Position numbers and translations under genes: made by a program | Assembly (NCBI GenBank): GCA_946613735.1 | Contig: CAMOFS010000030.1 | Location: 1-9,903, forward strand | DNA from: an uncultured Lachnospiraceae bacterium | Lineage (GTDB): Bacteria; Bacillota_A; Clostridia; Lachnospirales; Lachnospiraceae | Direction of reading: 5' to 3' | DNA length: 9,903 nt | The notes under the pieces: model-generated | Told to the model about the DNA's origin: nothing | The model's input: only the letters and a program-made list of their open reading frames with translations | Database searches by the model: none | Shown: positions 1 to 7,782 of the stretch, one piece after another | Position numbering within the stretch: the first letter of the stretch is position 1 | How the letters are laid out: each line of letters starts with the position of its first letter

Positions 1-2063
1 ACGTATATGAGCTTTTCACATCTTTCACCGGATATCCTGTCGGTGGCACTTATCAAAAATACTGTATCCTCGGTTATATTATTAAGACTGATGCTGCTGC
101 CGGATACACTGCCTCCGTTATTTTTGATCACATATCCGTATTTTCCCGTGTTTTCATCAAAATGCTTTTCGGTCTCAAATACCTCCAGGTCACAGGCGGC
201 TTCATAGGTCTTTTCATAAAAGGGCTCCGTGCTTATGACCCTGTGTTTATTTACAGAGATGTTTGAAAGCCTGACATCCCCTTCCCTGTAGTGGGTATCA
301 TCACTGTTATCATCCAGTCCGCCTGATTCTTCATCTATGTGTGAGATCCCATCAAGGGCTATTTCAAGGTCACCTGTATCTGCGTCATTTTCAAAGTACT
401 TTACCGTCTCGCTTTCCGTATACTCCACACCTTCGGGGTTTAGTATCTTATGATCCCCGCTTCTTTGCCCCATAAAAGCTTCACTCAGGGAATCACTTCC
501 GGTTATCTTGATATCCACGGATGGGAAGAAAAACTGATTCTTTGCATTATCTACCGTGCCTGCTTTTCCGTTTTTTATGGTTGGGTCAGGATCCACATAC
601 CAGTTTGTAGGACTTCCTTTTTCTGTATTTCTTACTATGCTGTTGTTGGCACTGTTGCTGTAGTCATAATGCTCCACCGAGGAATCCAACACTTCCTTAG
701 TACCATAAAAATACCAGTCCAAACTGCTCATACCATTTCGAGAAAGCTTAACCAGTGATCTTCCGTAATATACCCTTTTGCCCGGAGATCCCAGCTCGCC
801 CGGCCTTCCTCCTAGAGCGGGAGTATCAGCCCCTCCCGCGCTTTCTCCTGCGATATAGGTTCCTCTGGTCTCGGTATTGTCGTCATCCTCCCATTTATTG
901 CTTACGGGATCAAGCCTAAGCCCCCTGTTGTCGGAATACTCCCAGGAATAATCATCCAGGGGTTTTTCAACAAGAGTGCTGTATGCCGTCTTGCCCCTCT
1001 GCCATTCCAGCTTTGCCTGCCTGATATCCACCAGGGCATAGCGTGTGTATTTGTTGTTTGCAGCGGGATATCTGGGATATGTATCCCAGGCCGTCTTACA
1101 AAAGGAATAGCAGGTGGAATCTGTCTGATAAGTACTGGGATTGTCCGGATTGACATAAGGATATCTGCGATTGTGGCTGTAGCCACCATAGTTAACATAT
1201 CCATCCGCATTGGAAAAAGAGTAGCAGTAATAGAATTCACCACCTCCCGCATATCCGTTATCGATCCACTTTTCAAACATACCACTGGTAACTCCGGACT
1301 CCGAAGGAAGACTGCTCCTGGTCTCATAGTAATAGCAGCCCTCATTATTCACAGCTGAGTTACTGGCGCCGCCCAGATAGCCTCTCCAAGTCTGCTGCTG
1401 GGTTCCCGAATGCTTTTCGGCTCCGGAAAAGATCCTAACATCCATATCCGGATCGTCCTTTTGCGAAAGAGTGTCCCTGATCATATCCGATAGCCACTCA
1501 TAGTCGGTGTTCAGGTAATGTGGGTCTTTAAATAAAAGGTTATCGATATAATACCTGGGCGGCCTGGCATTTCCTTCACTGTCCTTAGTTCCAAACTTAA
1601 GTCCCGCCTTATCCTTTGACAGGTCAAAGGGGCGCGACGGATCAGCCAGGGGATCCGTGTGCTCCTGCACCCTGCTTTTTTCCACATTCTGATAAGGTGT
1701 CTGGTTTTTGATGGAGATCTCACCCTCCATGTTTTTGTCTTCACCATATTCCGGTGCCACACCAAAGCCCCGGATCGTGACACCGTTTTGGTAATCAACT
1801 CCATTTTTCCATACGCAGTAATATTCATCCGAAAGCTTCAGAAAACGACCGTAGGTGTCCGTTTTGTGAGTATTCTCATTTTTCAGCTCGTACTTGTCAT
1901 AGCATACATATTTTTCACCGTTGATGTAACAAACATCCTTTATATCCACTATCTCATCATCCCGGTCATTGCCACCGGCTGCATACACTCCCACTCCGGC
2001 AAAGCTTGCGGCAAAGACACAGGCTGCCACAAGCCCCGAGAGCATCCTCTTTAAAGTCCTCAT
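1..2063 (-). CDS. Large secreted Tyr-rich protein, 3' end cut by window edge
   Basis: I read an uninterrupted frame of 687 codons from ATG at 2063 to the window edge without a stop, so the C-terminus is missing. The start has a GGGGAG site about nine bases upstream and lies 3 nt after the preceding stop. Residues 1-30 form a Sec-type signal peptide: basic MRTLKR, a hydrophobic core, then an Ala-rich region near VYAAG. No other transmembrane segment is seen. Residues 240-345 are very Tyr-rich (18 Tyr in about 105 residues) with Cys at 243, 280, 318 and 322. Further Cys pairs lie at 45/54/83 and 624/682. The last visible part (about 600-687, with the segment NITEDTVFLISATD) resembles the end of an Ig-like surface domain, weakly. 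I do not recognise the family. Its place as last visible gene of a pilus/secretion operon suggests an exported surface protein or cargo (inference). Confidence 0.9.
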   Translation of the reverse strand, partial: MRTLKRMLSGLVAACVFAASFAGVGVYAAGGNDRDDEIVDIKDVCYINGEKYVCYDKYELKNENTHKTDTYGRFLKLSDEYYCVWKNGVDYQNGVTIRGFGVAPEYGEDKNMEGEISIKNQTPYQNVEKSRVQEHTDPLADPSRPFDLSKDKAGLKFGTKDSEGNARPPRYYIDNLLFKDPHYLNTDYEWLSDMIRDTLSQKDDPDMDVRIFSGAEKHSGTQQQTWRGYLGGASNSAVNNEGCYYYETRSSLPSESGVTSGMFEKWIDNGYAGGGEFYYCYSFSNADGYVNYGGYSHNRRYPYVNPDNPSTYQTDSTCYSFCKTAWDTYPRYPAANNKYTRYALVDIRQAKLEWQRGKTAYSTLVEKPLDDYSWEYSDNRGLRLDPVSNKWEDDDNTETRGTYIAGESAGGADTPALGGRPGELGSPGKRVYYGRSLVKLSRNGMSSLDWYFYGTKEVLDSSVEHYDYSNSANNSIVRNTEKGSPTNWYVDPDPTIKNGKAGTVDNAKNQFFFPSVDIKITGSDSLSEAFMGQRSGDHKILNPEGVEYTESETVKYFENDADTGDLEIALDGISHIDEESGGLDDNSDDTHYREGDVRLSNISVNKHRVISTEPFYEKTYEAACDLEVFETEKHFDENTGKYGYVIKNNGGSVSGSSISLNNITEDTVFLISATDRISGERCEKLIY

Positions 2064-2066
2064 ATC

Positions 2067-4793
2067 TTAGTTCTCCCCTCTGTTTTGAAATGCCTTGTCC
2101 AGTTCAGTTTTGTATTCCCTTTGTACCCTCCACAGTGAATCCTCCAAAAGAGTATCCACCGATCCTTCGTCTATAAATCTGTAGTAGAAAGCTGATCTTT
2201 TAAAGCCACTGTTTACATCATCTTTTTTCTTTAATACCATAGGATGGTCGCCGGATAGCACGGTGACCTTTACTGGGTAGACACTGTGATTGCCAGCCAT
2301 ATCCCAGGCTTCATAGTCCACAGTCACGCTCCCCATGTCTCCCAGATTCTTAAACCTGTTTAAAAAATCATCCTCATCAATGTCACATATCCTTATGCTG
2401 ATGTCCCCATACTCGTCCTCAGCATCACTCTTTTCGTGTCGTCCATCCCCAGACTGTATTCGCTCCATGAGCATATCTTTTAAGCTTCTTTCCACATCCC
2501 CCTCCAGTATCTCCACATTTTTTACACAAAGATAGGGCGCTTCGTCCCAGACGGAATACATATGGATGTTAAAAAACATCCCATCATCGGTGTAATCCGC
2601 ACCAAAGACAGCTATACTGTCAGAAAGAAACCTGAGTCTGAAAAGCCTCCTGTCATTTTCCTTTATGTGCCTGTCATCATCTATGGCTATGTCCCCCGAA
2701 AGGCGCATATCCCCGTCCTCATCACGGACATAAAGGTGCGTCATGGGATCCGTCTCCTCTGCATTCCTGTATGTTATGCCCACATCGGTAGGACACCATC
2801 CCATGTGTCTGTATCGAATAATTCCATCCTTTGCCCCGTAGTTGATATCATCAAAAACCGTCTCCACGGCCTTTACCAGATAGTCAGGCTTATCATCATC
2901 CGGCCCGGTGTTTCCCCGTATTATGTTTTCACTGTGCACGCCATCAAGACTTGGATATACCTGGTAGGACAGCTCTTCTTTTTGAGGCAGTCTGTAATTA
3001 CTGTGGTATGTCATCGCCATGGAAGCGTCCAGCACGGGATAAAAGGTAAAGTCATTGGGCATGGACATGATCTCATCATCCGGATAGACCCGCAGGCTCC
3101 CGTCGGGTCTTAAGGACCATCCCAACAAAGCCAGGCTTTTGTCCACGTTTTTACCGTAAAGAGTGGCTGTTATGCTCCTTTTTGTCGGAAATATAAGTGG
3201 TTCCATCCAGTAAAAGCTATACTCCGGATCCTCCATAGAAAGCTCTACATCAGTGATATTACTGTTAAGGTCAAAAGATGCCCTTAGGCATTCCGAAAGA
3301 ACCACTGTCCCGAGCTGTCCGTTGTAGAGCTTACCATCCTCATCATAGCCTGCACCGGCACGAAATGCCGGAGGATGGAGGTTGTCTTTGGGATGCGTAT
3401 AGGTGACCTCGTCATTTTCTTCTGACAGATAACCAGATGCATCCCTGCCCTCCTCATTTCTGACATCCGTATCAGGCACCTCATCAAAGGCAGGCACAAA
3501 ACGTGAGGCGATATCCCTGGTGTCAAGGCTGAGTATCTCATTGTCCGGAGTATCATAAGTGACCCTGATAAGCTCCCTTCCCAGCCCACGATCTGTATCA
3601 AATAGAAGAATGGAGCCTATCCGTTTTTTCCCTGTAAGTACTCCGTCCACCTCAATGATCCTTCCCTGCGCAAGGAGAATGGCATTTTTATTACCGTCCA
3701 CGGAAAGTCCGGGGGCACCGGAGATCATAAGTCTCCCATCCTGGAATATCCCCACCTTGTTGTCGTATAGCTCTCCACCGGACAGGAAAAAGCTGCCCTG
3801 GTTGATTATCCCCTGGTCACAGTCGGATATATCTCCTGATGTCATGTGAAATGTACCATCGGCGGAATTGAATATTCCTCTTTTATACCACCTGGTGGCG
3901 CTTATGCTCCCACCGTCAAGGGATACCTCTGCACCGTAGGCATTGCCTATCCCTCCTGCACAATCATAGATGGTACAGTTTTCTACCCTTATCCTGCTGC
4001 CCGTACAATCAGCAGGGGATCTCCAGTTGCCCACGTACACTCCAAAGCCGTCGCAGTCGCTGATCCTGCATTCCGAAAGGAAGGTGTTACCGGAAAAGCA
4101 TTCGATACCGGTACCTCCCGCATCAGAGTCCTTACCTTCACTTCTGCTGTTATGGGATCCAAAGACCTCACAGTTTTTTAAGGTAAGGTCTGCCCCGTTA
4201 TTTGTAATACACGCGGATCCTACTCCTGTTCCCCTGTCCACATTACATATCTTTTGATTCCCGTTAAGCTTCAGATCGCTTATGTAGACGGTACCGGCCA
4301 CAGCGTAAAGTATATCCATGTTTTCGCCACAATTCGTAAGTGTATGCTCCTCGCCAAAAATGGTAACATCGTGGTCGATCCTTACCTGTTCAAAGGCATC
4401 CATATTTCTTCTTATGCTAAAGGAAGCCCCATCCCCTACGGCTGATGTTACAAAGCTGTTTTTAGACGCTGCCGAAGCAAGGGTGGGATAATAATCATAG
4501 TACTCATCTATCCGGGTATAGTAGTATGTGTAGGGACCCTCACTGCTGTATCGTGTCATACTACAGCTTGTGTGATCACTGTAGCTGTATTCGATGCTGT
4601 CAGCTCCCGATACATTTTTTATCTCATCCCTTATGACATAGTACTTGTAATAGTGGCAGTCACCGTCCCACCATGAGTCGGCGCATACCGTAGCCAAAAC
4701 GCCGATATCCGCATCTGCCCTGATGGAAAAAGAGCATAGTAGTACTATGAGTGCCAGAATAAAAGCACCCGGCCTTATTTTTATAAGTTCCAT
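2067..4793 (-). CDS. Secreted multidomain beta-helix surface protein (908 aa)
   Basis: Exported protein of unknown target. ATG at 4793 follows AGGAGAGG by four bases and lies 14 nt after the previous stop. Residues 1-28 are a signal peptide ending near RADA. Residues 40-102 hold 15 Tyr plus Cys 46 and 77. Residues about 140-385 look like a right-handed parallel beta-helix: repeated short turns such as CRISDCDGFGV (242), CTIYDCAGGIG (273), DISDCDQGI (321) and ELYDNKVGI (341), the pectate-lyase-like PbH1 pattern. Residues about 540-590 (LLGWSLRPDG...FTFYPVLD) match the InlB/Flg_new beta-repeat pattern. Residues about 751-846 look like a bacterial Ig-like (DUF5011-type) domain, ending VDYEAWDMAGN...VKVTVL. 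No LPxTG motif or C-terminal anchor is visible; the tail is charged. Such folds are typical of adhesins or secreted carbohydrate-interacting proteins. No catalytic residues can be assigned. Probably cargo or surface partner of the pilus encoded upstream (inference). Confidence 0.93.
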   Translation of the reverse strand: MELIKIRPGAFILALIVLLCSFSIRADADIGVLATVCADSWWDGDCHYYKYYVIRDEIKNVSGADSIEYSYSDHTSCSMTRYSSEGPYTYYYTRIDEYYDYYPTLASAASKNSFVTSAVGDGASFSIRRNMDAFEQVRIDHDVTIFGEEHTLTNCGENMDILYAVAGTVYISDLKLNGNQKICNVDRGTGVGSACITNNGADLTLKNCEVFGSHNSRSEGKDSDAGGTGIECFSGNTFLSECRISDCDGFGVYVGNWRSPADCTGSRIRVENCTIYDCAGGIGNAYGAEVSLDGGSISATRWYKRGIFNSADGTFHMTSGDISDCDQGIINQGSFFLSGGELYDNKVGIFQDGRLMISGAPGLSVDGNKNAILLAQGRIIEVDGVLTGKKRIGSILLFDTDRGLGRELIRVTYDTPDNEILSLDTRDIASRFVPAFDEVPDTDVRNEEGRDASGYLSEENDEVTYTHPKDNLHPPAFRAGAGYDEDGKLYNGQLGTVVLSECLRASFDLNSNITDVELSMEDPEYSFYWMEPLIFPTKRSITATLYGKNVDKSLALLGWSLRPDGSLRVYPDDEIMSMPNDFTFYPVLDASMAMTYHSNYRLPQKEELSYQVYPSLDGVHSENIIRGNTGPDDDKPDYLVKAVETVFDDINYGAKDGIIRYRHMGWCPTDVGITYRNAEETDPMTHLYVRDEDGDMRLSGDIAIDDDRHIKENDRRLFRLRFLSDSIAVFGADYTDDGMFFNIHMYSVWDEAPYLCVKNVEILEGDVERSLKDMLMERIQSGDGRHEKSDAEDEYGDISIRICDIDEDDFLNRFKNLGDMGSVTVDYEAWDMAGNHSVYPVKVTVLSGDHPMVLKKKDDVNSGFKRSAFYYRFIDEGSVDTLLEDSLWRVQREYKTELDKAFQNRGEN

Positions 4794-4807
4794 ATTTCCT
4801 CTCCTGC

Positions 4808-5518
4808 TTAGTCCTTTTCGTATTCTGCTATAAAGATGATCTCTCCATACAGACTGCTGTCAAAGGCCAGCTGTCTGCTTCCCACCCTATCCTCACTGCA
4901 GTCCTCATAAGGCAGGCTGCTGCCGTCATCCTTCAAAAGAACCCACCGCCTAAAGCTGTACATGTCGCATTCATCCTTTGATATGGGAATAGCCAATACC
5001 GGCGGTTTCTCGGGGAGCCTGATCTTCTCACCCGACTGAAGCTCCATACTTCTGTATAGCTTCTCATACCCAAAAGTATAGGTGGATGATATATCCGGTG
5101 TAATATCAGGCAGGTAAAAGCTTATCGGTATCATGGGCCGCATTGCCTCTCTCTCTAGGATACATGTCTTTTCCGTCTTTAAGGAATGAGTCTGATCTCC
5201 GATCCCGTGATAGCTTTCCGAGACATTTACGGAGAGCAGGCCCTTTTTTAGATCCATACCTTTGACGTAAACACTGATATCCGCTTTTTCACCAAGCCTG
5301 TCTTTTATCATTTCTTCCATTTCACTTTTAATTGACGTCTCATCCGTCTCTACCCGGGCTGCACTTCCCATTTTTTCCTGAAGGATTTCCTCTGTAACCG
5401 AGGATGCCGCATCATCAAGCTTCCTGGCTCTGGCAGTATGGTCTCCCATGGACAAAACCGGTATGGAAAAAAACAACACCATCAGCATGGCGCAAACTGA
5501 AAAAATAAGTTGCTTCAT
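4808..5518 (-). CDS. TadE-like minor pilin/pseudopilin with beta-rich C-terminus
   Basis: A 236-residue protein with ATG at 5518, one base after the upstream stop and preceded by GAGGG, so probably translationally coupled. Residues 4-24 are a single hydrophobic segment, followed at once by a basic amphipathic stretch (DHTARARKLDDAASSVTEE, 26-44). This is the layout of TadE/TadF-type pseudopilins. A Lys/Glu-rich helix follows, then a short beta pattern (ISVYVKGMDLKKGLLSVNVS, 81-100). Residues about 155-236 (SGEKIRLPEKPP, then YSFRRWVLLKDDGS and IIFIAEYE) loosely follow the InlB/Flg_new-type beta-repeat seen in the neighbouring 908-residue protein. Cys 119, 184 and 207 lie outside the membrane and could form a disulfide. 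The hydrophobic segment could instead be a cleavable signal peptide; the sequence alone does not settle it. Role in the pilus is inferred from the operon and N-terminal layout. Confidence 0.85.
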   Translation of the reverse strand: MKQLIFSVCAMLMVLFFSIPVLSMGDHTARARKLDDAASSVTEEILQEKMGSAARVETDETSIKSEMEEMIKDRLGEKADISVYVKGMDLKKGLLSVNVSESYHGIGDQTHSLKTEKTCILEREAMRPMIPISFYLPDITPDISSTYTFGYEKLYRSMELQSGEKIRLPEKPPVLAIPISKDECDMYSFRRWVLLKDDGSSLPYEDCSEDRVGSRQLAFDSSLYGEIIFIAEYEKD

Positions 5519-5519
5519 G

Positions 5520-6056
5520 TCATGCCCTCACGCTCACAAGATATACTCCTGTCGTGGAGTTTCCCTTGCCGTCTGCAGCGGCAACCATAAGGGAATAGTA
5601 TCCCTCCCTCGGGAAGCAGAGACGTTGACCCTCATCCCTGCATATCTCAGTGGTGATGTCCTCCTTTCCGGAATCATAGGTCTCCATTGCCATATTCCCA
5701 CGACCGTCATCCGTCTCGATTTCCGAAAGATCGTCAAGCAGCATGGCCCTGGTCACCCTTAGGGTGTAGCCCTTTGGAATGTCAAAAACCTCAGATACAC
5801 TGTACTCCCTGTTTGCGAAAACACTATTGACGGCACAGGGCTCCGGCAGATCCTTCCGGGTTGTCTCCACCATGCCCTTTGCACTTACCTTGTCGATGGC
5901 ACCGGACTCTCCCGCATACCCGGCTGCAAAGGTCATAAGCCTATCGGACATCAGGCTTTGGGGCGAAAACACCATGGTTGCAAACAAACCCAAAAGGGCT
6001 ATGGTTGCCATAGCTTCCAAGATCGCCACCCCGTACTCCTCCATTATCTGTTTCAT
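5520..6056 (-). CDS. Flp-like minor pilin with Ig-like C-terminal domain
   Basis: I place the start at ATG 6056, 178 residues, because AGGAGGA lies at 6061-6067. The frame stays open to a TTG at 6107, but that codon overlaps the previous stop and has no comparable binding site. The N-terminus MKQIMEEYGVAILEAM has the Glu-Tyr-Gly signature of Flp pilins (TAIEYGLIAA in classical Flp) at residues 7-9, followed by a hydrophobic helix to about residue 30. The 79-residue first gene of the operon has the same signature in the same position. Residues 40-178 are extracellular and beta-rich. The end (FPREGYYSLMVAAADGKGN, then YLVSV) resembles the last strands of a bacterial Ig-like domain, as in the 908-residue protein. 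Cys 74, 139 and 147 are outside the membrane. Probably a minor or tip pilin. Family assignment is by N-terminal pattern only. Confidence 0.87.
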   Translation of the reverse strand: MKQIMEEYGVAILEAMATIALLGLFATMVFSPQSLMSDRLMTFAAGYAGESGAIDKVSAKGMVETTRKDLPEPCAVNSVFANREYSVSEVFDIPKGYTLRVTRAMLLDDLSEIETDDGRGNMAMETYDSGKEDITTEICRDEGQRLCFPREGYYSLMVAAADGKGNSTTGVYLVSVRA

Positions 6057-6060
6057 ATGC

Positions 6061-6067
6061 TCCTCCT
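6061..6067 (-). promoter_or_regulatory. Ribosome binding site fixing ATG 6056
   Basis: AGGAGGA lies four bases before ATG 6056. It favours a 178-residue minor pilin starting MKQIMEEYG over the TTG-initiated 195-residue reading. Confidence 0.85.
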
Positions 6068-6103
6068 TTATCCCCCTTTTTTTGCTCCATATTTGTCCTT
6101 GAT

Positions 6104-6436
6104 TCAAAAGAGTTCAGATGTCACATGAAAGGTGTGACTGACCCCAAAGACCGGCACACGGTAAACATAAGAAACATCTGTGATCCCATAGCATTCCCCT
6201 GTCTTTTCGTCCGTATATACACTGACATCCAGGCCGTAATTTCTTTTTTGGGCCTCCAACTTGCAGTAAGCGATCACATCCTCATTGAAATAAGATGCCC
6301 TCACCCTGTTGGTCACCGAGGTGGCAAAGCTGTCTGCATTTGCGGCATCTATGGACGCAAAAAACAAAGACAGTCCCGCTACCATCAGCACAAGTAAAAA
6401 GAATATCCCAGAAAAAGTCTTGAATATAGTATCCAT
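6104..6436 (-). CDS. Small TadE/DUF4320-like pseudopilin
   Basis: A 110-residue protein. The frame extends upstream to 6496, inside the preceding gene, but ATG 6436 is the credible start: AGGAGG sits at 6441-6446, overlapping the preceding gene's TAG, and the hydrophobic N-terminus then begins at once. Residues 10-29 form one transmembrane helix (FFLLVLMVAGLSLFF), followed by SIDAANADSFATSVTNRVR, an amphipathic stretch like that of small pseudopilins. Residues 52-110 alternate helix and beta, with Cys 58 and 82 and a beta-hairpin-like end (VSYVYRVPVFGVSHTFHVTSELF shortened here to its key features: alternating hydrophobics, terminal Phe). It lacks an EYG signature and a cleavable prepilin leader. 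The layout resembles the TadE or DUF4320 groups of small secreted-pilus proteins found beside CpaF and TadB/C genes; this is inference from layout, not a confirmed match. Confidence 0.85.
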   Translation of the reverse strand: MDTIFKTFSGIFFLLVLMVAGLSLFFASIDAANADSFATSVTNRVRASYFNEDVIAYCKLEAQKRNYGLDVSVYTDEKTGECYGITDVSYVYRVPVFGVSHTFHVTSELF

Positions 6437-6440
6437 ATTT

Positions 6441-6446
6441 CCTCCT
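6441..6446 (-). promoter_or_regulatory. Ribosome binding site fixing ATG 6436
   Basis: AGGAGG overlaps the TAG stop of the platform gene (TAGGAGG) and precedes ATG 6436 by four bases. It decides the internal start of the 110-residue pseudopilin over the longer open frame. Confidence 0.85.
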
Positions 6447-7779
6447 AAAAGCTTCCTCCCATGTAAACTGCCAACAGCAAAAGCATATCCACACACAGCT
6501 TCACCCCGGCAGTTATCTGAGGTGCCAAAAAGAGCCCATACATACCGGCCACTGCATCCTCATTTTTCATCCTCTCCGCGCGGTCCAAAAGCCGCTGATT
6601 CCTCCTGATGATATCTGCTATCTGTACCCTGGCATCTCCGCCGCTGCCCTCAGAAATGGAATAGAGCATCTTCATAGCTGAGTGGATCTCAGGGAGAGTA
6701 TACTCCTTTAAAAATGAGATATAGGGCTCTATGCTATCAGGTGATCCCTTCAGCCCGTCTATGAGTTCCTTAAGTGCGGGCTTTAAAACCTCCGGTGCCC
6801 CGTCATAGCTTTTATACAGGGATACCTGAACGTTCTCCGTCTGCATCAAAAGGGAAAGCTGCATCAGCCAGTACGGGAATTCCTTTTCTATCTCCTTTGT
6901 GACATACTTTTTCATCACTCTGTGGTTAAGCTTTTCCCACGGCCTTTTGGGAACCTCATCCCTGAGTCTTTCATATTCCTTAGCATAGTGCTCTCCGTCT
7001 GAGTGCACGCTTTCCACATATCCGGAGGTAAGTGATACATCGGCTCTGTAAAAAATGAAAAAGTCGAGTATAAGCACTCCCACAGTTACGGCCTGTGCCA
7101 CCGGCATGGATGACAGATCCAGATTCAGCTTTGCCGAAAGAAGATAGATCATCAGGCACAACAGAAGTGATACCATGATGGATAAAAAGATATCCCTACG
7201 CTTCTTTTTCTTTTCCTGCTGAAGCTCATAGACCCGGTCTGCCCACATACGCCTTGCCTCCAGCAAAAGCTGGACCGACTCTCCGTATTCGCCACCGAGA
7301 TTCTCAGTCTGAAGAGCAAAGTGATGCAGGATCTTGAGCATATCATTGGGATATGCCTTTTCGATCATGCCAAGCCCTTCCTCCTCCACGCTTATGTCAT
7401 CATAAGTATGTAGTATAAATTCCCTTGCCCTTTTTATGGTCTCATTCATCTCTCCTTCGCCGAAAAGCTGTCTTACATCCTCTAAGCTGGCTAAGACCTT
7501 TTTTGTCTTTAAAAAGGAGTATAAAAACTGCTCCATGTAAATATTCAGATCCGAAAACCTGCGCTGGTGGCGTTCGTTTTTTGCAGAATTGATCATAAAA
7601 AACGGAAGGAAAAAAAGCCCTGCGATGCAAAGGATTATCTGGGCCACCACCCCTAATGAAAATATGCGTCCCAAAATTATCATTCCCGCAAATACCGCGA
7701 CATACTGCGCTCCCGATCTTTTTACCGAAAACACATATCCGTACTTTTTCAGTTCATCAGATAAAACCTTCTCCTTCAA
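6445..7779 (-). CDS. TadB/TadC-type inner-membrane platform protein, two GspF-like halves
   Basis: Polytopic platform protein (444 residues), expected to couple the CpaF-like ATPase to pilin assembly in the cytoplasmic membrane. Translation starts at TTG 7779, with GGGAGG at 7787-7792 seven bases upstream and a 3-nt gap after the ATPase stop; no ATG occurs in frame until residue 33. Membrane segments lie near 26-43, 45-63, 197-216, 228-244 and 410-440. Two cytoplasmic helical regions look like GspF/T2SSF domains. One is at about 75-195 (YMEQFLYSFLKTKKVLASLE, then LKILHHFALQTENLGG). The other is at about 300-405 (FPYWLMQLSLLMQTENVQVS, then MKMLYSISEGSGG). Classical Tad loci encode TadB and TadC separately, each around 300 residues with one such domain, so this looks like a combined single chain. 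A Lys/Arg run (EKKKKRRD, 189-196) marks the cytoplasmic face. Family call is strong; the fusion reading is inference. Confidence 0.9.
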   Translation of the reverse strand: MKEKVLSDELKKYGYVFSVKRSGAQYVAVFAGMIILGRIFSLGVVAQIILCIAGLFFLPFFMINSAKNERHQRRFSDLNIYMEQFLYSFLKTKKVLASLEDVRQLFGEGEMNETIKRAREFILHTYDDISVEEEGLGMIEKAYPNDMLKILHHFALQTENLGGEYGESVQLLLEARRMWADRVYELQQEKKKKRRDIFLSIMVSLLLCLMIYLLSAKLNLDLSSMPVAQAVTVGVLILDFFIFYRADVSLTSGYVESVHSDGEHYAKEYERLRDEVPKRPWEKLNHRVMKKYVTKEIEKEFPYWLMQLSLLMQTENVQVSLYKSYDGAPEVLKPALKELIDGLKGSPDSIEPYISFLKEYTLPEIHSAMKMLYSISEGSGGDARVQIADIIRRNQRLLDRAERMKNEDAVAGMYGLFLAPQITAGVKLCVDMLLLLAVYMGGSF

Positions 7780-7782
7780 TTC

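Noticed and set aside
902..1345. 147-codon minus-strand open frame within the left-end gene
   Set aside because: It overlaps in another frame the continuous 687-codon gene with signal peptide and binding site; composition is not protein-like.
2562..3113. 183-codon plus-strand open frame
   Set aside because: It is antisense to the 908-residue gene with no binding site or recognisable domain; a shadow frame.
1..4793. Sortase (LPxTG-like) anchors on the two large exported proteins
   Set aside because: The 908-residue protein ends in a charged tail without LPxTG or hydrophobic anchor; the other protein's C-terminus is outside the window.
6104..6496. Longer 130-residue reading of the small pseudopilin
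   Set aside because: The extra 20 residues overlap the platform gene's 3' end, while AGGAGG precedes ATG 6436 and a clean membrane N-terminus starts there.
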